Assembly (NCBI GenBank): GCA_950295325.1
Contig: OX485807.1
Span: forward strand, 26,445,666 to 26,509,665
Length of the DNA: 64,000 bases
Origin: Polytrichum commune
Lineage: Eukaryota; Streptophyta; Polytrichopsida; Polytrichales; Polytrichaceae
Direction of reading: 5' to 3'
The position numbers and the translations under genes were made by a program. How positions within the stretch are numbered: the stretch's first letter is position 1; every line of letters starts with the position of its first letter. A model generated the notes under the pieces. The model was not told the origin of the DNA, did no database searches, and saw only the letters and a program-made list of their open reading frames with translations. Positions 47,905 to 58,883 of the stretch are shown piece by piece.

Positions 47905-48472
47905 GTTAGTATCATCCAAACACACCCCTTTGATTTCCACTACAAAAGAATTAGATTACGCCACAAGCGGGGATGCAAACATTGTAAAAAAAACCACTCT
48001 TGATCATCCTACAGAAAATTGGAAAGTATCCATGACCAAAGTTCTCCATGGTCCACTACAAATTATTATCCAACATATTTATCAACATAATAGTTTTTTG
48101 ATATAATCGTTGTAGTATCAAATTCATACATCTTTGAAATAAGGTACATAAACCTCATGAATTTTGTAACAACAGAAGTCGAGTGTGGAAATAGGTCTCA
48201 ATCAAGTTTAACATCTTATTTTGAGCATATGTTGCAAGTAGATCTAGGTTAACAAACCCCCATCCCCAACTGTGCAAATAAAACTTGATGTTATATCAAG
48301 GAAGTTTAAGGTATTTGAACATATTTGGAATTTATGTCCAGTAGGTGTCGATTGAATGTGTACCTAGTTGTTTTTGTCAATGTTATCATGCTTAAATCCA
48401 AAACATGGAAACAAACTTGAATAAATTGTTGAAAATATTGATTTATAACATGTCATTTGTTTGTGCATGCAG

Positions 48473-49945
48473 TGTATAGAACGTGTACAAGGCATGTCAT
48501 TTGAAAGGCTTGAGCATAAGTCCACATATGAGGGGAGTTTTAAGATGAAAGACGTGCCAAACCTCCGATTATTGAGCGTTCAAAATTGTGATGATGTGGA
48601 TGTTCTTTTTGATATTTTAAAGCATTCTCTCCAACTACGATGGTTGAAGATCCACTTTTCACTTGAAAACGACAAGTCTATTAAACAACAAAAGACTTTT
48701 GCCGACAAGTTTTGGAACATTGCTCAAACATTTCTACATCAAATGAGTGTTTTACAAATCTATAATTGTGATTTTCTTGATTTTAGTCCATCAGGTTCAT
48801 TCACATTTCCTTGTCTCAAAAGCATACTACTAGTAAATTGTGATAACTTTGAAAATTTGATCTTTGAAGTTCACCATATGGTATTTTTAGAATGCTTGCG
48901 AATTTTTGATTGCCAAAGGCTACGACAAATTCCCAATGGCTTTGCAAGATTCAAATCTTTAAAAATACTGCAAATTATGAAGTGTGAGGCATTGGAAGTG
49001 TTTCCCTCCGGATTGACCAACCTCATAGCCTTGGAGGAACTCAGTTTTTGCGAATGTCGAGCTTTGAAACACGTGCCCGAAGGATTTGGAACGTTGACAT
49101 GTTTGAAAAAACTCATCATGTCGGAGTGTGAGGCGTTGGAAGTGTTTCCCTTTGGATTGACCAACCTCATAGCCTTGGAGGAGCTTTGGTTTTATCAATG
49201 TCGCGCTTTGAAACATGTGCCTGAAGGATTTGGAACGTTGACATGTTTGAAAAAACTGATCATGTGGGGGTGTGAGGCGTTGGAAGAATTTCCCTCCGGA
49301 TTGAGCAACCTCATAGCATTGGAGGAACTTAGCTTTACAAAATGTCGAGCTTTGAAACACGTGCCCGAAGGATTTGGAACGTTGACATGTTTGAAAAAAC
49401 TTCACATGTCCAGGTGTGAGGCGTTGGAAGTGTTTCCCTCCGGATTGACCAACCTCATAGCCTTGGAGGAACTCAGTTTTTGCGAATGTCGAGCTTTGAA
49501 ACACGTGCCCGAAGGATTTGGAACGTTGACATGTTTGAAAAAACTTTTCATGTCGGAGTGTGAGGCGTTGGAAGTGTTTCCCTTTGGATTGACCAACCTC
49601 ATAGCCTTGGAGGAGCTTTGGTTTTATCAATGTCGCGCTTTGAAACACGTGCCTGAAGGATTTGGAACGTTGACATGTTTGAAAAAACTGATCATGTGGG
49701 GGTGTGAGGCGTTGGAAGAGTTTCCCACCGGATTGAGCAACCTCATAGCATTGGAGGAACTTAGCTTTACAAAATGTCGAGCTTTGAAACACGTGCCCGA
49801 AGGATTTGGAACGTTGACATGTTTGAAAAAACTTTACATGTGCGAGTGTGACCCTAACATTACCAGACCCAATGGTCTTTACTGCGTTTCGGAAATCGAG
49901 GCTCTGCAGGACGCTGTCAGATGGGACCAGGTACCTGCGTAGAAT
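48473..49945 (+). CDS. Kinase–NB-ARC–LRR receptor, exon 3 left half: LRR array, cut by a transposon
   Basis: Acceptor tgcatgcag|TGT, phase 0. About 130 residues of less regular sequence (starting CIERVQGMSFERLEHKS) lead into some 15 leucine-rich repeats of 24 residues, alternating 'LEVFPSGLxNLIALEELxFxxC' and 'LKHVPEGFGTLTCLKKLxMxxC'. These form the ligand- or effector-sensing solenoid. At 49851 the Mutator-like element begins; the frame runs 31 codons into its terminal repeat (ending QDAVRWDQVPA) and stops at 49942. A transcript from this allele would give a receptor with a shortened LRR and a short foreign tail. Confidence 0.85.
48992..49851 (+). repeat. 432-bp higher-order LRR repeat, left copies
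   Basis: Three 144-bp LRR pairs (types with SFCECRA, WFYQCRA and SFTKCRA) form a 432-bp unit. Units start at 48992 and 49424 and are nearly identical; the same register continues after the transposon at 60646, 61078, 61510 and 61942. Confidence 0.9.
49843..49851 (+). repeat. Target-site duplication, left copy
   Basis: CGAGTGTGA, repeated exactly at 60633–60641. Nine base pairs is the standard Mutator-type duplication. Confidence 0.95.
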
Positions 49946-50470
49946 TACGAACAGGGCCCCCCACGCAGGGGAAGCCGGTGCCAACCTCCCCGGGCCGCGT
50001 CTGCCACCCTGTTAGCTCTCAGCCAGCCTGTCGTCCACGCAAGCTGACACGCTGGCCTCCACGGTGGACAGCCGTTGGACGTAACAGGTCATTCCCAACT
50101 GCCGAGGTTACAGCCATCCATCATGGCATTGCAATGGATGGACTATCATGTGGATCCTCCCCCTAAACCATCCATCATGTGGGTGGTATCCCATCGACCT
50201 CGGGGATCGCGCTCTCCATACTGTTTCAAAAAATGCCTTCCGCCACCCCCCTTCATTCTTTGTAACCTGCTCTTCATCATACACCCCGGATTTCTGCCGC
50301 CATGGGCTGCGATGCGATTGAAGCAATGATGGAGTGAAGGGTGCAGGATCGTCGCACTGTGAGGTCAGGGTTTTCGATCACAGTGGTTACAGCTGAGGTG
50401 AGTGACAAGACTTCCGGGTTTTTTCAAATCAACCATCACTTCGCCATGATTGTAACCTACTCATTTGATG
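49852..50470 (+). repeat. MULE left terminal inverted repeat
   Basis: Begins CCCTAACATTACCAGACC. Nearly identical to the reverse complement of 60632–60150; similarity then declines but is still visible to about 50470 (e.g. 'cgccatgattgtaacctac'). Confidence 0.9.
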
Positions 50471-52016
50471 TACAGTGTAGATTTGTGGCGCACTGGAGTG
50501 TCATCCTTGAGGTGATAGAATGCAAGTATGATGTCTTAAAGAGTGACAAGGAAGATCGCGTGATGACGATTGCCATGTACCAATTGTGTGTGGTCCTTCG
50601 CTTTTGTAATAAAGCAATCAGGTTACACATCACATGATTGGATTGATGAGGTTGTGATTGGCGCTTGAGGAGCATTGACGTCCTCCTCATGGTGTGGGTG
50701 TCATTGTGAAAGTGGCAGGAGAAGCAGGGAGAGCGGCGACTTCACCGCAGTATGTCGAACGTCGCACGAGCACCAGTCCTGGAAAAGGTGGTTACAGCGG
50801 GTGTACAGCATCCACGGAGCGCTTGGATTTTGTAACATGTGAGACCTTCCTATCTTTTCCTTGCATTGCACCCCTCCATCTGCATCATCTGTGGCAGTGC
50901 ATGTGCCGTTTCTATGCACGCTCAGCGTTGTTGTGTGTATGTTCGAGTTGTTTCCATGTTTTCCGGGCACTCAGAAGCTGCCTCATTTTCTCCTGTAGCG
51001 GCACATAATTCTTTGGATGCGCATATGGCATTTAGCGTGCAGGCTTAGGTTTTTTGTGTCTTTTCTTGTTCATTCGTTGTTTTGTCGCCACTTCTCTCCT
51101 CTACCCTCTTCGTCTCTGGCACTGCATATCGCATTTCCCACATGCCCCAGGTCTATGTGTTTTCCCGGCACTTTTTTCCTCCATCTGTTTCTTCTGTGGC
51201 AGCGCGGCACTTCTTTCCTCCATCTGTTTCTCCCGTGTCAGCACGGCACTTCTTTCTTGTGTTTTCCCGGCACTCCATTCTCTGTTTTCCCGGCAGTTCT
51301 TTATTTGTTTTCCCGACACTTCTTTCGTCCATCCCTTTTCAATCATGCCGCGGTTGGATGTGATTAGGGTGTAGTGCAGTCTATGTGGCCCCGGCGCTTT
51401 TTCCCCCGATCGTCTTCCTCTGTGGCACCGCAACGTTTTCAAACATGCCCTGGTTGTAGATGTTTAGTTCGAAGTTCATTCTTCAATGTCCCAACACTTC
51501 TTTCCGCCATCCTCTTGTTTTGGTTTAGGGTATATGCTGGTTAGGGTCGTGCCCCGCTTGGATATGTGTTTTCGCTAGTACAGTCTATGTATTCCTGGCA
51601 TTTCTTCCCCGATCCTCTTATTCTGTGCCAGCGCTGCCTATTCAAGCATGCCCCCCCCGGTTGAAGGTTTTTTTTTCGAAGTTCAGTCCAGATCGTCCCG
51701 GCACTTCTTCTGTGCATGCTCTTTGTTTGCTTCAGGCTCGTAGTTTATTCTCAGGGTGCCCAATACGTTTCGAACATGCCCCCAGGCCGTATGTATTATT
51801 TTCTCCGTTCATTGTAGATGAACCCGCCACCTATTTCCTCCATATTGCTCTTCTGGTTTAGGGTTTAGGGCGTTTTCATGCATACCTTAGGGTGTTTTAG
51901 GTGTACTGCATTCTCAATATCCGCGGCACTTCTTTGCTATGGCATCTAGGGTGCATGCTTAGGGTTTCTATGTGTGCTTTGCTAGTTTTTTTTCCTGGAG
52001 GCATTGCACTGTTCCG
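50471..52016 (+). other. MULE left subterminal region
   Basis: No convincing ORF. C/T-rich degenerate repeats containing 'ccggcacttctttcctcc' lie at about 51160–51340. A GTAACATG octamer is at 50832. Confidence 0.5.
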
Positions 52017-52024
52017 TATATAGG
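52017..52024 (+). promoter_or_regulatory. TATA-like box of the accessory gene
   Basis: TATATAGG in 'gttccgtatatagggtttcgg', about 45 bp before the ATG at 52063. Position fits a core promoter; untested. Confidence 0.4.
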
Positions 52025-52062
52025 GTTTCGGGGTCACCTAGTGCTCCACTCTGTACCTGCCC

Positions 52063-53484
52063 ATGGTCGCCATGGCCGTTGGCCAGTTCCCTGCCGTGGG
52101 GGGCAGCAAGTGCGACGAACCTCGCACGTTACAACACACAGCATCCGTACCGGAGATCCAGTGCCCTCCATTCATGTTGGCACCTCAAACTGCATTGTTC
52201 TTGGCCATTGACTTGCATTGTTCTTTGCAGGAAATGGAGCCTCGAAAAGGAGCGCGCCTGCCCGAACATGACCAGGTTACTTACTATGTTAATAGGGATT
52301 CGGCCGGTTGGGTGGAGCAGCGAGTTAGGAGGAGAGTGTACATCGAATTGAAATTAGAGTGTACTCGAAATAGGTCTAGGGATGTGCAGAAGGCCAGGGA
52401 CGATTGGCTTTGTGTATATTGCAAAGGATCCTTCCCCAGCAAGTTGCGGTTGACGGACCACCGTGTGGCTGGTTGCCCGAGAGGACCTGTGGATGAGACC
52501 GGCTCGAAGTGGGAGCTCCCGGTTTATCCGAATTTGAAGACTGCGAAACAAGGCAAGGACCTGAAGCTTGCCTTGCAACGCGGGGATGGCTCTGTATGGG
52601 AGAGCTTGCAGGACAATTCAGTTTGGCTAGACTTGAACCCTGAGCTCAGGGACGTCACTTGTCCTCCCCCTGGAGCCAGAGTGCAGGTGAGACAATTCAT
52701 GCCGCCCACACTAGAAGATTTGGTTGCCTGCCCAGCCCCTGCGGGAGATTCGCAGCCACCAGGGAAGCCGAGACCGCAACGAGCCCCCAGGCAACACACT
52801 GCTCCCGTAACCGCAGCCGCTTACGTTGACCTAGAGGAAGATGGAGATGATGAGAGCGAGGCGCAGCCAAGCCGACCGAACAAACGCACGCACGCGCAGA
52901 TGGCTGATGTCCACCGAGTATTTCATTCGAGCCGGCAGTTCAAGAGTGTACACACGAAACAACCCCAGCATGTTCGTGGCGATCGGCAGTCAGCGCACCC
53001 GCCAAGGAGCTCACGGCCTGCAACTACAAGTGGTGACTCACGACGACCGCCTCCCCAGCCCATACATGTTACGCCTATCCAAACCCGCAGCCCCTCCCCA
53101 GAGAGGGCTGCCATTTTGCCCCCTCCCACTCCCGCTCCACATGCGCCGGGTCATTCCCCTATGGCACCTGTCTCACCTATGCAGACTTCCACAGGATCGC
53201 AGGATGTGGCCTTGGGGCTCCGGAAGGATCGTCAAGCCTTTTATGTTAAGGCTGCAAGTGCGGCGCGTTCGGGTGTGAAGATGGACTACCCCAAACCTGC
53301 GTTGAGGCCCCCAATTCAACCCCCAGGTTTGTTTCATCTCATGGCGTGTGGTTTGTTGAATTTCGATTTGGAGTGTGGTGAATTTCACGCCTTTGAGGAG
53401 GAGGTTGAGAAGTGGCAGAAGGACCCTTCGTTCATGGACAGGTTGTGGGCGGCCTACGGTAGATTTCACGGGCCTTCTCATCAG
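52063..53484 (+). CDS. MULE accessory protein, exon 1 (zinc-finger part)
   Basis: First of three exons of a 916-residue protein (52063–53484, 53862–54753, 54854–55290). Start options are ATG 52063, in a strong context behind a TATA box, or ATG 52234, just after a possible acceptor (ctttgcag) with the first recognisable sequence (MEPRKGARLPEHDQ). Residues ~113–138 hold a C2HC-type finger, 'WLCVYCKGSF…LTDHRVAGCP', followed by a basic 'NLKTAKQGKDLKLALQRGDG' stretch. A long proline-rich disordered region covers ~220–420. The exon ends CAG|GTACAA, phase 0. I do not recognise the family. Its place in the element matches MuDR's mudrB or the anti-silencing gene of VANDAL elements, but no sequence link to either is claimed. 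Confidence 0.7.
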
Positions 53485-53520
53485 GTACAACTTGCGCATT
53501 GAATCCCTGCACTCGTGCCT

Positions 53521-53764
53521 TCTTTGCAATGTATGGACTTCAAGGATTTCGGTCGTAACTTGCAGCATTTAGTTCATCGTGTATTTGCACTGTCTGCACT
53601 TGAGGGATTTCGGTCGTAACTTGCAGCATTTATTTCATGCCTTCTTTGCAATGTCTGGACTTCAGGGATTTCGGTCGTAACTTGCAGCATGTACTTCATG
53701 GTGTATTTGCAATGTCTGCACTTCAGGGACTTCGGGTTTATCTTGCAGCAGTTATTTCATGGTG
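53521..53764 (+). repeat. Four tandem 61-bp repeats in the accessory-gene intron
   Basis: Units start at 53521, 53582, 53643 and 53704, each with 'cagggatttcggtcgtaacttgcagca'. The first three keep GTAAC; the fourth has lost it. They fill most of intron 1 (53485–53861). Confidence 0.9.
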
Positions 53765-53861
53765 TATTATATACATTGCCATGAGTTTAGAAATGCAACT
53801 CCTGTAACATGGGTTTAGTCACCGAATGCGTCGTAACAGGGTTTTGCTGATGTTGAAGCAG

Positions 53862-54753
53862 GCCAAACCAGAAGTGGGACCCGCGATCACACAAGCTGTT
53901 GTGGCCACTCTCAGCAAGGTCAATGACGTTGCGGCGGTGGCAGTTGAGATCGCTGCTCTTGTCAGGTACGTCGAACACACTCTCATCATGCGCGAAGTGA
54001 AGACACAACGAAAACAGTGGGAGGAGGACCGCCAGGCCAAGGTTACGGAGGCCATTGCCAAAGCAATGAAAGATTGGGATGATGAGCACTACCCGCGCTT
54101 GCTGCATGCGACTTGGGGGTGGCATCCATTCTATGAATCATTTGTAGCTAACCCTCTTTGTTCCTCCTTCAGACCCCCCTACCCTTTGACTCACTCATTT
54201 GCTGAAGGTTGGGATGTGCATTCTTTGCTTTTGCAACAATCCCATGTTCAGAGGATTTATCCTGTGCCTTGGTCAGTCTTACTGATTCGTTGTTTCCTTA
54301 CATTTCATGTTACATCACCTCCTCTAGTATCACACCCTTCCCTTGGCTCAACTGTTGGCAATGTGGCTGAATGGTCGAAGCTCGCACAAGAAGTCGATGG
54401 GGATGGCTCGCGTGCATGGCGCCTCGCAACCAGGTACTTGAAATTTGAAGGGTTCCTCCTCTTCGCGGCCGCCAGGCCGGTCGATTCTCACGAGCAGTGG
54501 GTTGTTGAAGTGGATGATGCCACTCAAGCTTTCATGTTACGCACACCTGAATGGTGGACAGAGTTGCACACGTGGTGTAACACAACGCGATTCAGGGCAG
54601 TGCAAGACATGGCCTTTCACGACAGGCAAACGTGGCTGAAGGCATGGGTGATTCGGGAGCGTCCAGCTGACTCTTCGGCCCCCCTCGCTTGTTACAACCA
54701 ATGGCTCCAGCATCGAGAGGACCTAGACATTGGTTACGTGCTTGCGATGCCAG
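53862..54753 (+). CDS. MULE accessory protein, exon 2
   Basis: Acceptor gttgaagcag|GCC (phase 0) and donor CCAG|GTAATT (phase 1). The N-terminal part is helical and charged ('EVKTQRKQWEEDRQAKVTEAIAKAMKDW'-type coiled coil, here cited in part), followed by a Trp-rich region ending 'NQWLQHREDLDIGYVLAMP'. A short poorly conserved stretch near 54270–54350 might hide another small intron. No catalytic motif seen. Confidence 0.7.
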
Positions 54754-54853
54754 GTAATTTTTGTCAATTCCATATGTTACAAGATGTTCTGCCTCATGCA
54801 TCCAGTCGCAAAGAGTTAACAAGAACTGTGAAAATCTGTGTGTGGTCTGCCAG

Positions 54854-55290
54854 ATATCATGGTTCGGCCTGTGGAGCGCAGTGAGTACTTGTGTGAGCTC
54901 CGCAATACTGCAGACAGCATTGTGCGAGAGCAGTTGGAGCACTCAGAAGTGCATCCGCCAGGACAGAGTGTTGTTGATCCCCTTGAGCACGTCGAAGTGC
55001 AGGAGTCATTTCCAGAAAGCTCTGGCAATTTGGCCACGCCAGTTGGACCAGCCTTCCATATACCAATGACGCAAGACAAGACGCTGGAGGAGTTGCCCAG
55101 CCAAATAGATTTTGAGTGGCAAGACTCAGTTTCCCCTATTCTCACACCTGCACCTGCAACTGCAACAACTACCGCCGAGGCGCCCAAAGACACGGAAGAC
55201 AACGCATTTGCAGAGGTTTCGCAAATTGCCGAGGAGGCCGTCGTGCACCTAGGCGAACAAGATACAGACCGTGTGACTGCTTCCAATTAG
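54854..55290 (+). CDS. MULE accessory protein, exon 3 (acidic C-terminus)
   Basis: Acceptor gtctgccag|ATATC joins in phase 1, turning the exon-2 codon G|AT into Asp. The 145-residue tail is acidic and Thr/Pro-rich ('PILTPAPATATTTAEAPKD'), reading like a disordered or activation-type region, and stops at 55290. Confidence 0.7.
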
Positions 55291-55965
55291 GACCATGTTA
55301 CATTAGCGGACCATGTATAGTTGGCCAGCAGGAATCATTCATCAATAGTGCTAGGGTGGGGATATGTACAAGACAATACCAGTATTAGTAATACTCACTA
55401 TCTACACCATACCATCTACACCCAAGGATCATGTGTACAATGTAACATGTATAACATTGGCAGCATTTTGTTGACATACTTGCATAGGATGATTGAATCC
55501 AAATTTTTGTAACATGGCATTCCATAGGTGTAAGGGGCAGCAAGACATGATATGTGTTCTACCATTATATCTACAATAAGGCAACCACAGATTACCACAT
55601 GGATTACTGTTCTGTGCAAGCAGCATGGATTACTCTTCGGTCTTCGGCATAGTAACATGTGCCTTCATTGTGTAAAGGGTAGCTAGAATGCATTGTAAAG
55701 CATGGAGGTTGGGTGACATGTTTGCGCGCGGGTTGGAATTCAGGGTTGTTGATGGGGATTGATTGTTTTTGTAACACAGTTGACATACCAGAAGCAACTT
55801 CAGTGTCACTATGGCCCACATGCTACAGCGCAAGGGCTCCAACATGTTACAACGACGACGCAATGTAGAAACGCCACAAACCTCACAAAAAATGCAACGG
55901 CAATCACTTCCAATTCAGAACCCTTTTTTAACATCATGTTCACAACAATTGCCTAGCATGTTGCA
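55291..55965. other. MULE convergent spacer with motif cluster
   Basis: Non-coding spacer between the convergent 3' ends. It contains five GTAACATG/CATGTTAC octamers (55294, 55442, 55509, 55652, 55843) and six GTAAC/GTTAC pentamers in 675 bp. Confidence 0.7.
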
Positions 55966-56337
55966 CTATGGAGCCCAACTAGGCCTATAGACCTTGACCG
56001 GACGTTGGTATGCCTTTAGTGGAGCCTGTGGGGCAGGTTTGACAACCGGGGGCGGGGATGTGAGTTGCCGAACAGCTTCAGCATGTCGCCGCCGAAGTCG
56101 AAGCGCTTGCGATGGTGAAACCAGGTTCTGCACGCCATGCGTCGGGGATATGTAGGCGGTGGGGGATCCCGTCGTTACGGCCACACGGTCTTGCTGGGAA
56201 CAGGGCGGAGGTGATGTTGGGGGTGTGAAGAACTCCTCATCGGTGGACGTGTCGTAAACGGGTCCAATGATCTCGGGACACCTGCAAAACCACTTCCAAA
56301 CCGCAGCGCTAACCCGTGTAACGTGAAGAGATGCCAT
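55966..56337 (-). CDS. Small third MULE gene, unknown function
   Basis: A 123-residue frame from ATG 56337: 'MASLHVTRVSAAVWKWFCRCPEIIGPV', then a Pro/Thr-rich segment and a basic C-terminus (ALRLRRRHAEAVRQL). It lies downstream of the transposase stop (56572) on the same strand and has its own TATA box at 56478–56473. It might instead be a 3' exon of the transposase gene, but the stop and the promoter between them argue for a separate gene. A CAG|GTGTCC inside the frame could be a splice site. Not recognised. Confidence 0.45.
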   Translation of the reverse strand: MASLHVTRVSAAVWKWFCRCPEIIGPVYDTSTDEEFFTPPTSPPPCSQQDRVAVTTGSPTAYISPTHGVQNLVSPSQALRLRRRHAEAVRQLTSPPPVVKPAPQAPLKAYQRPVKVYRPSWAP

Positions 56338-56472
56338 GCTTAGGGAAACAAAAGCACAAGAAACCCTTCCATACAAAACGCCAGCCGCTACACCACAAGG
56401 AAGCCGAGCAGGTTGTGCGCAAAACGGAAGAGAGGAGGAAGGAGAGTGTGCAACTGCAACGAACGCCCGGCC

Positions 56473-56478
56473 CTTATA
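56473..56478 (-). promoter_or_regulatory. TATA box for the small third gene
   Basis: Minus-strand CATATAAGGG places TATAAG about 140 bp upstream of the ATG at 56337, in the 230-bp gap after the transposase stop. A GTAACATG octamer lies at 56514–56521 just upstream of it. Confidence 0.45.
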
Positions 56479-56571
56479 TGGGCACCGTGATCGTCATGCA
56501 CGTGGGAAAAGTCGTAACATGGACTGGGCCATGCAACAGCCGCACGTTACAAACCATTTGGCTGACGTCAC

Positions 56572-57921
56572 CTATCTACGGTCCAGGAAATCTCTCCTAC
56601 GCTTGAGGGACATGTTGTTGCCATCCTCGTTGGGCCGGAAGTGCACCTCTGCTTGGGATGGCTCCACCAGTCCATGTTTAATTTGAGCCAACAACGTTTG
56701 TTGTTTCCCACGAACTACGTGCAAGTCTGCCACGAGGTGTTTCAACAAAAATCGATCACCGGTGGCAGTGTCCATGAACTCCTCTGCGAGGTTACGCGCT
56801 TGTTTCTCCATGTCCTCCCCAGATTGTGTTACACACTGGCTACCACTAGGACGCCATAGCGTAGGAGTTGGGCACATGGGCCCCGTATCAGCGAAATCCT
56901 CTGGGAAATGAAGAACGGGATCCAGCATGTTACCACGACCTCCCTCAGTTGTGCCTGCAAGGGATCCACAGTAACGTGTAATTGTTCCTTCCGCAAGGCT
57001 AGGATGGAGTATCATGAGAACCTTTATCTGATGTTTACATATGTTCCCCTTTAGTGCCCAGACGCAATCGCAACAACCCCACTCGCAGTCTGGGCTGTAC
57101 ACAGAGTACAGTTTAGTGGGGTTGTTCATTGACGTAACCAATGCCGGACCGTCATCTGCAATGGGGAGAGTGACACAACTATCAGGAATTTCTCTCGCTT
57201 TGAGCACTGCATTTATAACAAATTGCTCTTGTTTCAAGTTGGGGACAAACCCGTGTTGTTTCCTCATCGCCTGGTACCAGTAGTGGGAGAGAATCTCCCC
57301 TGTGAGTTCGTATATCACCCAGTCCAAACGGCGTCCATGCGCTCTACCTTTTGATGCACGCAAGGTGGCTTTAAGGTTAGAATGGTAGCTTTCAATTCCT
57401 GCATTTGTGTCCTGGCCCGCATATGGTAGGTTACGATGGCCCACAACCCACATGTGCGTCTTGTCTGCCCATTGTTTGTTGAAGTAAGCCCAAAAACTGC
57501 TCACAACAGGGAAGCTATCCATAAGAGCGTTCAACTGTCGTATAGCCCAAGGCCCCATTTCATCTCCAGGAGGACACTTTGTGTCATACATAATACGCCC
57601 CAACCCCTTTAGCACACCAGCCCTAATGGCATGATCTTTTATTTTCGCTACCGCTTGTTTCAGCCATGCGCGACGAACATGCCACAAGCACAAGAATACT
57701 TTCACTCCGGGCCATACACACTGCAAGCCCCCAATCTCCGCCTGGGCACAATCTGTAATGAATGCATTCGGCATCCAATCTCCCTGCACCGACGCCAATT
57801 TATTCGCAAGCGCCCTCATCCAAGGTTGAAGATCAGGTTGCTTGGAGCTAGAAGTGATAATGTACGCCACAGGCACTCCATTCAGCCAGTCATCGAAGAC
57901 CATCAAGGTGTACAATGGAAA
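56572..57921 (-). CDS. MULE transposase, exon 3: second Asp, Glu and SWIM finger
   Basis: Last exon of an 806-residue Mutator-type transposase that cuts and joins element ends. It begins FPLYTLMVFDDW after acceptor ttgttacag|TTT (phase 0). The second catalytic Asp is in 'AFITDCAQAE' (~414), followed by the MULE signature 'FLCLWHVRRAW' (C..H), and the catalytic Glu is in 'NAGIESYHSNLK' (~534). A SWIM zinc finger (C641-x-C643…C652-x-H654, 'CDCVWALKGNICKH') follows, as in plant MURA and FAR1 proteins. The tail is coiled and ends DFLDRR. No internal stop; all catalytic residues present. Confidence 0.92.
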   Translation of the reverse strand, partial: FPLYTLMVFDDWLNGVPVAYIITSSSKQPDLQPWMRALANKLASVQGDWMPNAFITDCAQAEIGGLQCVWPGVKVFLCLWHVRRAWLKQAVAKIKDHAIRAGVLKGLGRIMYDTKCPPGDEMGPWAIRQLNALMDSFPVVSSFWAYFNKQWADKTHMWVVGHRNLPYAGQDTNAGIESYHSNLKATLRASKGRAHGRRLDWVIYELTGEILSHYWYQAMRKQHGFVPNLKQEQFVINAVLKAREIPDSCVTLPIADDGPALVTSMNNPTKLYSVYSPDCEWGCCDCVWALKGNICKHQIKVLMILHPSLAEGTITRYCGSLAGTTEGGRGNMLDPVLHFPEDFADTGPMCPTPTLWRPSGSQCVTQSGEDMEKQARNLAEEFMDTATGDRFLLKHLVADLHVVRGKQQTLLAQIKHGLVEPSQAEVHFRPNEDGNNMSLKRRRDFLDRR

Positions 57922-58019
57922 CTGTAACAACAAAAACCACCAAAAATTAGCGTTGGAGCAAGGTACGTAGGGAAAGTGCTCCGTAACATGCTGCTGTGGG
58001 AATGGTTATAGGCACAAAC

Positions 58020-58758
58020 CTTGTTCTCATTAGTCGCAAACGTGGCGTCAATGGAGACGGCTTTTTTGTGCCCGTGCTTGAGCATCATATCTTGTTGCCA
58101 GGATGTTTGGATGCCTATTGTGAACGGAATATTGTCCCGTGTGATAGCTCCACGAACGTGTACACCCGATTCTTTGTAGTAGAACACAACAAAAGGATTT
58201 TCTTGCACCCACATGCGCACAGATTTTGCATCATTGTTGTCGTGTTTGTAGGTCTCTATGGCAAGGCGGCCAGCAACGTTACGGATGTCCTGCTCAGAGA
58301 TGAAGAGGTCCCGGGTGAGCTCCTCGCCTCTCTCACACACTTCCATGAAGCGTTGCCTATGTTTGCCCATTATCTGTGGGATAGACAATCCCAATCGCAA
58401 ATGGCTCATGATAAATTCCCGAACATCTGCCGACAGGTGGCTTGAGTATCTGCTCTTGTGTCCAGTCTTTGTAGCACCATGGCAGAAGAACCCTTTGAGG
58501 TTGACATGCTTCATCTGGTGGTATGTTAATTCTGCCATTGCAGGCTGCAGGTACAATCGCTTGACGACAAATCCACACTGGCATCCCCTTCGTTGGCCTG
58601 ATCCTCGCATCCTTGCTGATGTCCGAGGACCTGTGTGGCCCTTCCCATTTGGAATGTATTTGCCCTTGAGGTCGAGTTTCCTTTTCCTCTGGTACATGTC
58701 ATTTGTAACCAGTGGTATGTGCGATGCATTGTCATTTGGTCCATATTGACAATGATAT
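58020..58758 (-). CDS. MULE transposase, exon 2: zinc/DNA-binding region and first catalytic Asp
   Basis: Acceptor ccacacag|A completes a phase-2 codon, and the exon ends AACAAG|GTTTGT. It carries a Cys-rich 'RYHCQYGPNDN' and 'RRGCQCGFVVKRL…FFCHG' (FAR1/WRKY-GCM1-like DNA-binding character), then the first catalytic Asp in 'AVSIDATFATNENK' (~348). The two flanking introns are 125 bp (58759–58883) and 98 bp (57922–58019). Confidence 0.9.
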
Positions 58759-58883
58759 CTGTGTGGTGGGGATGACAGCAGGTCGTAACGGTGAGAGTCA
58801 TATATAACAAGGAAGATGGTTGGCCAGATATTGTAACATTGGAACATGCACACTGCAATGCTAATGGCATGTTACAAACACAC

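Noticed and set aside
50075..50329. ORF duplicated at 60167–60409
   Set aside because: It is the terminal inverted repeat read at both ends, not a gene pair.
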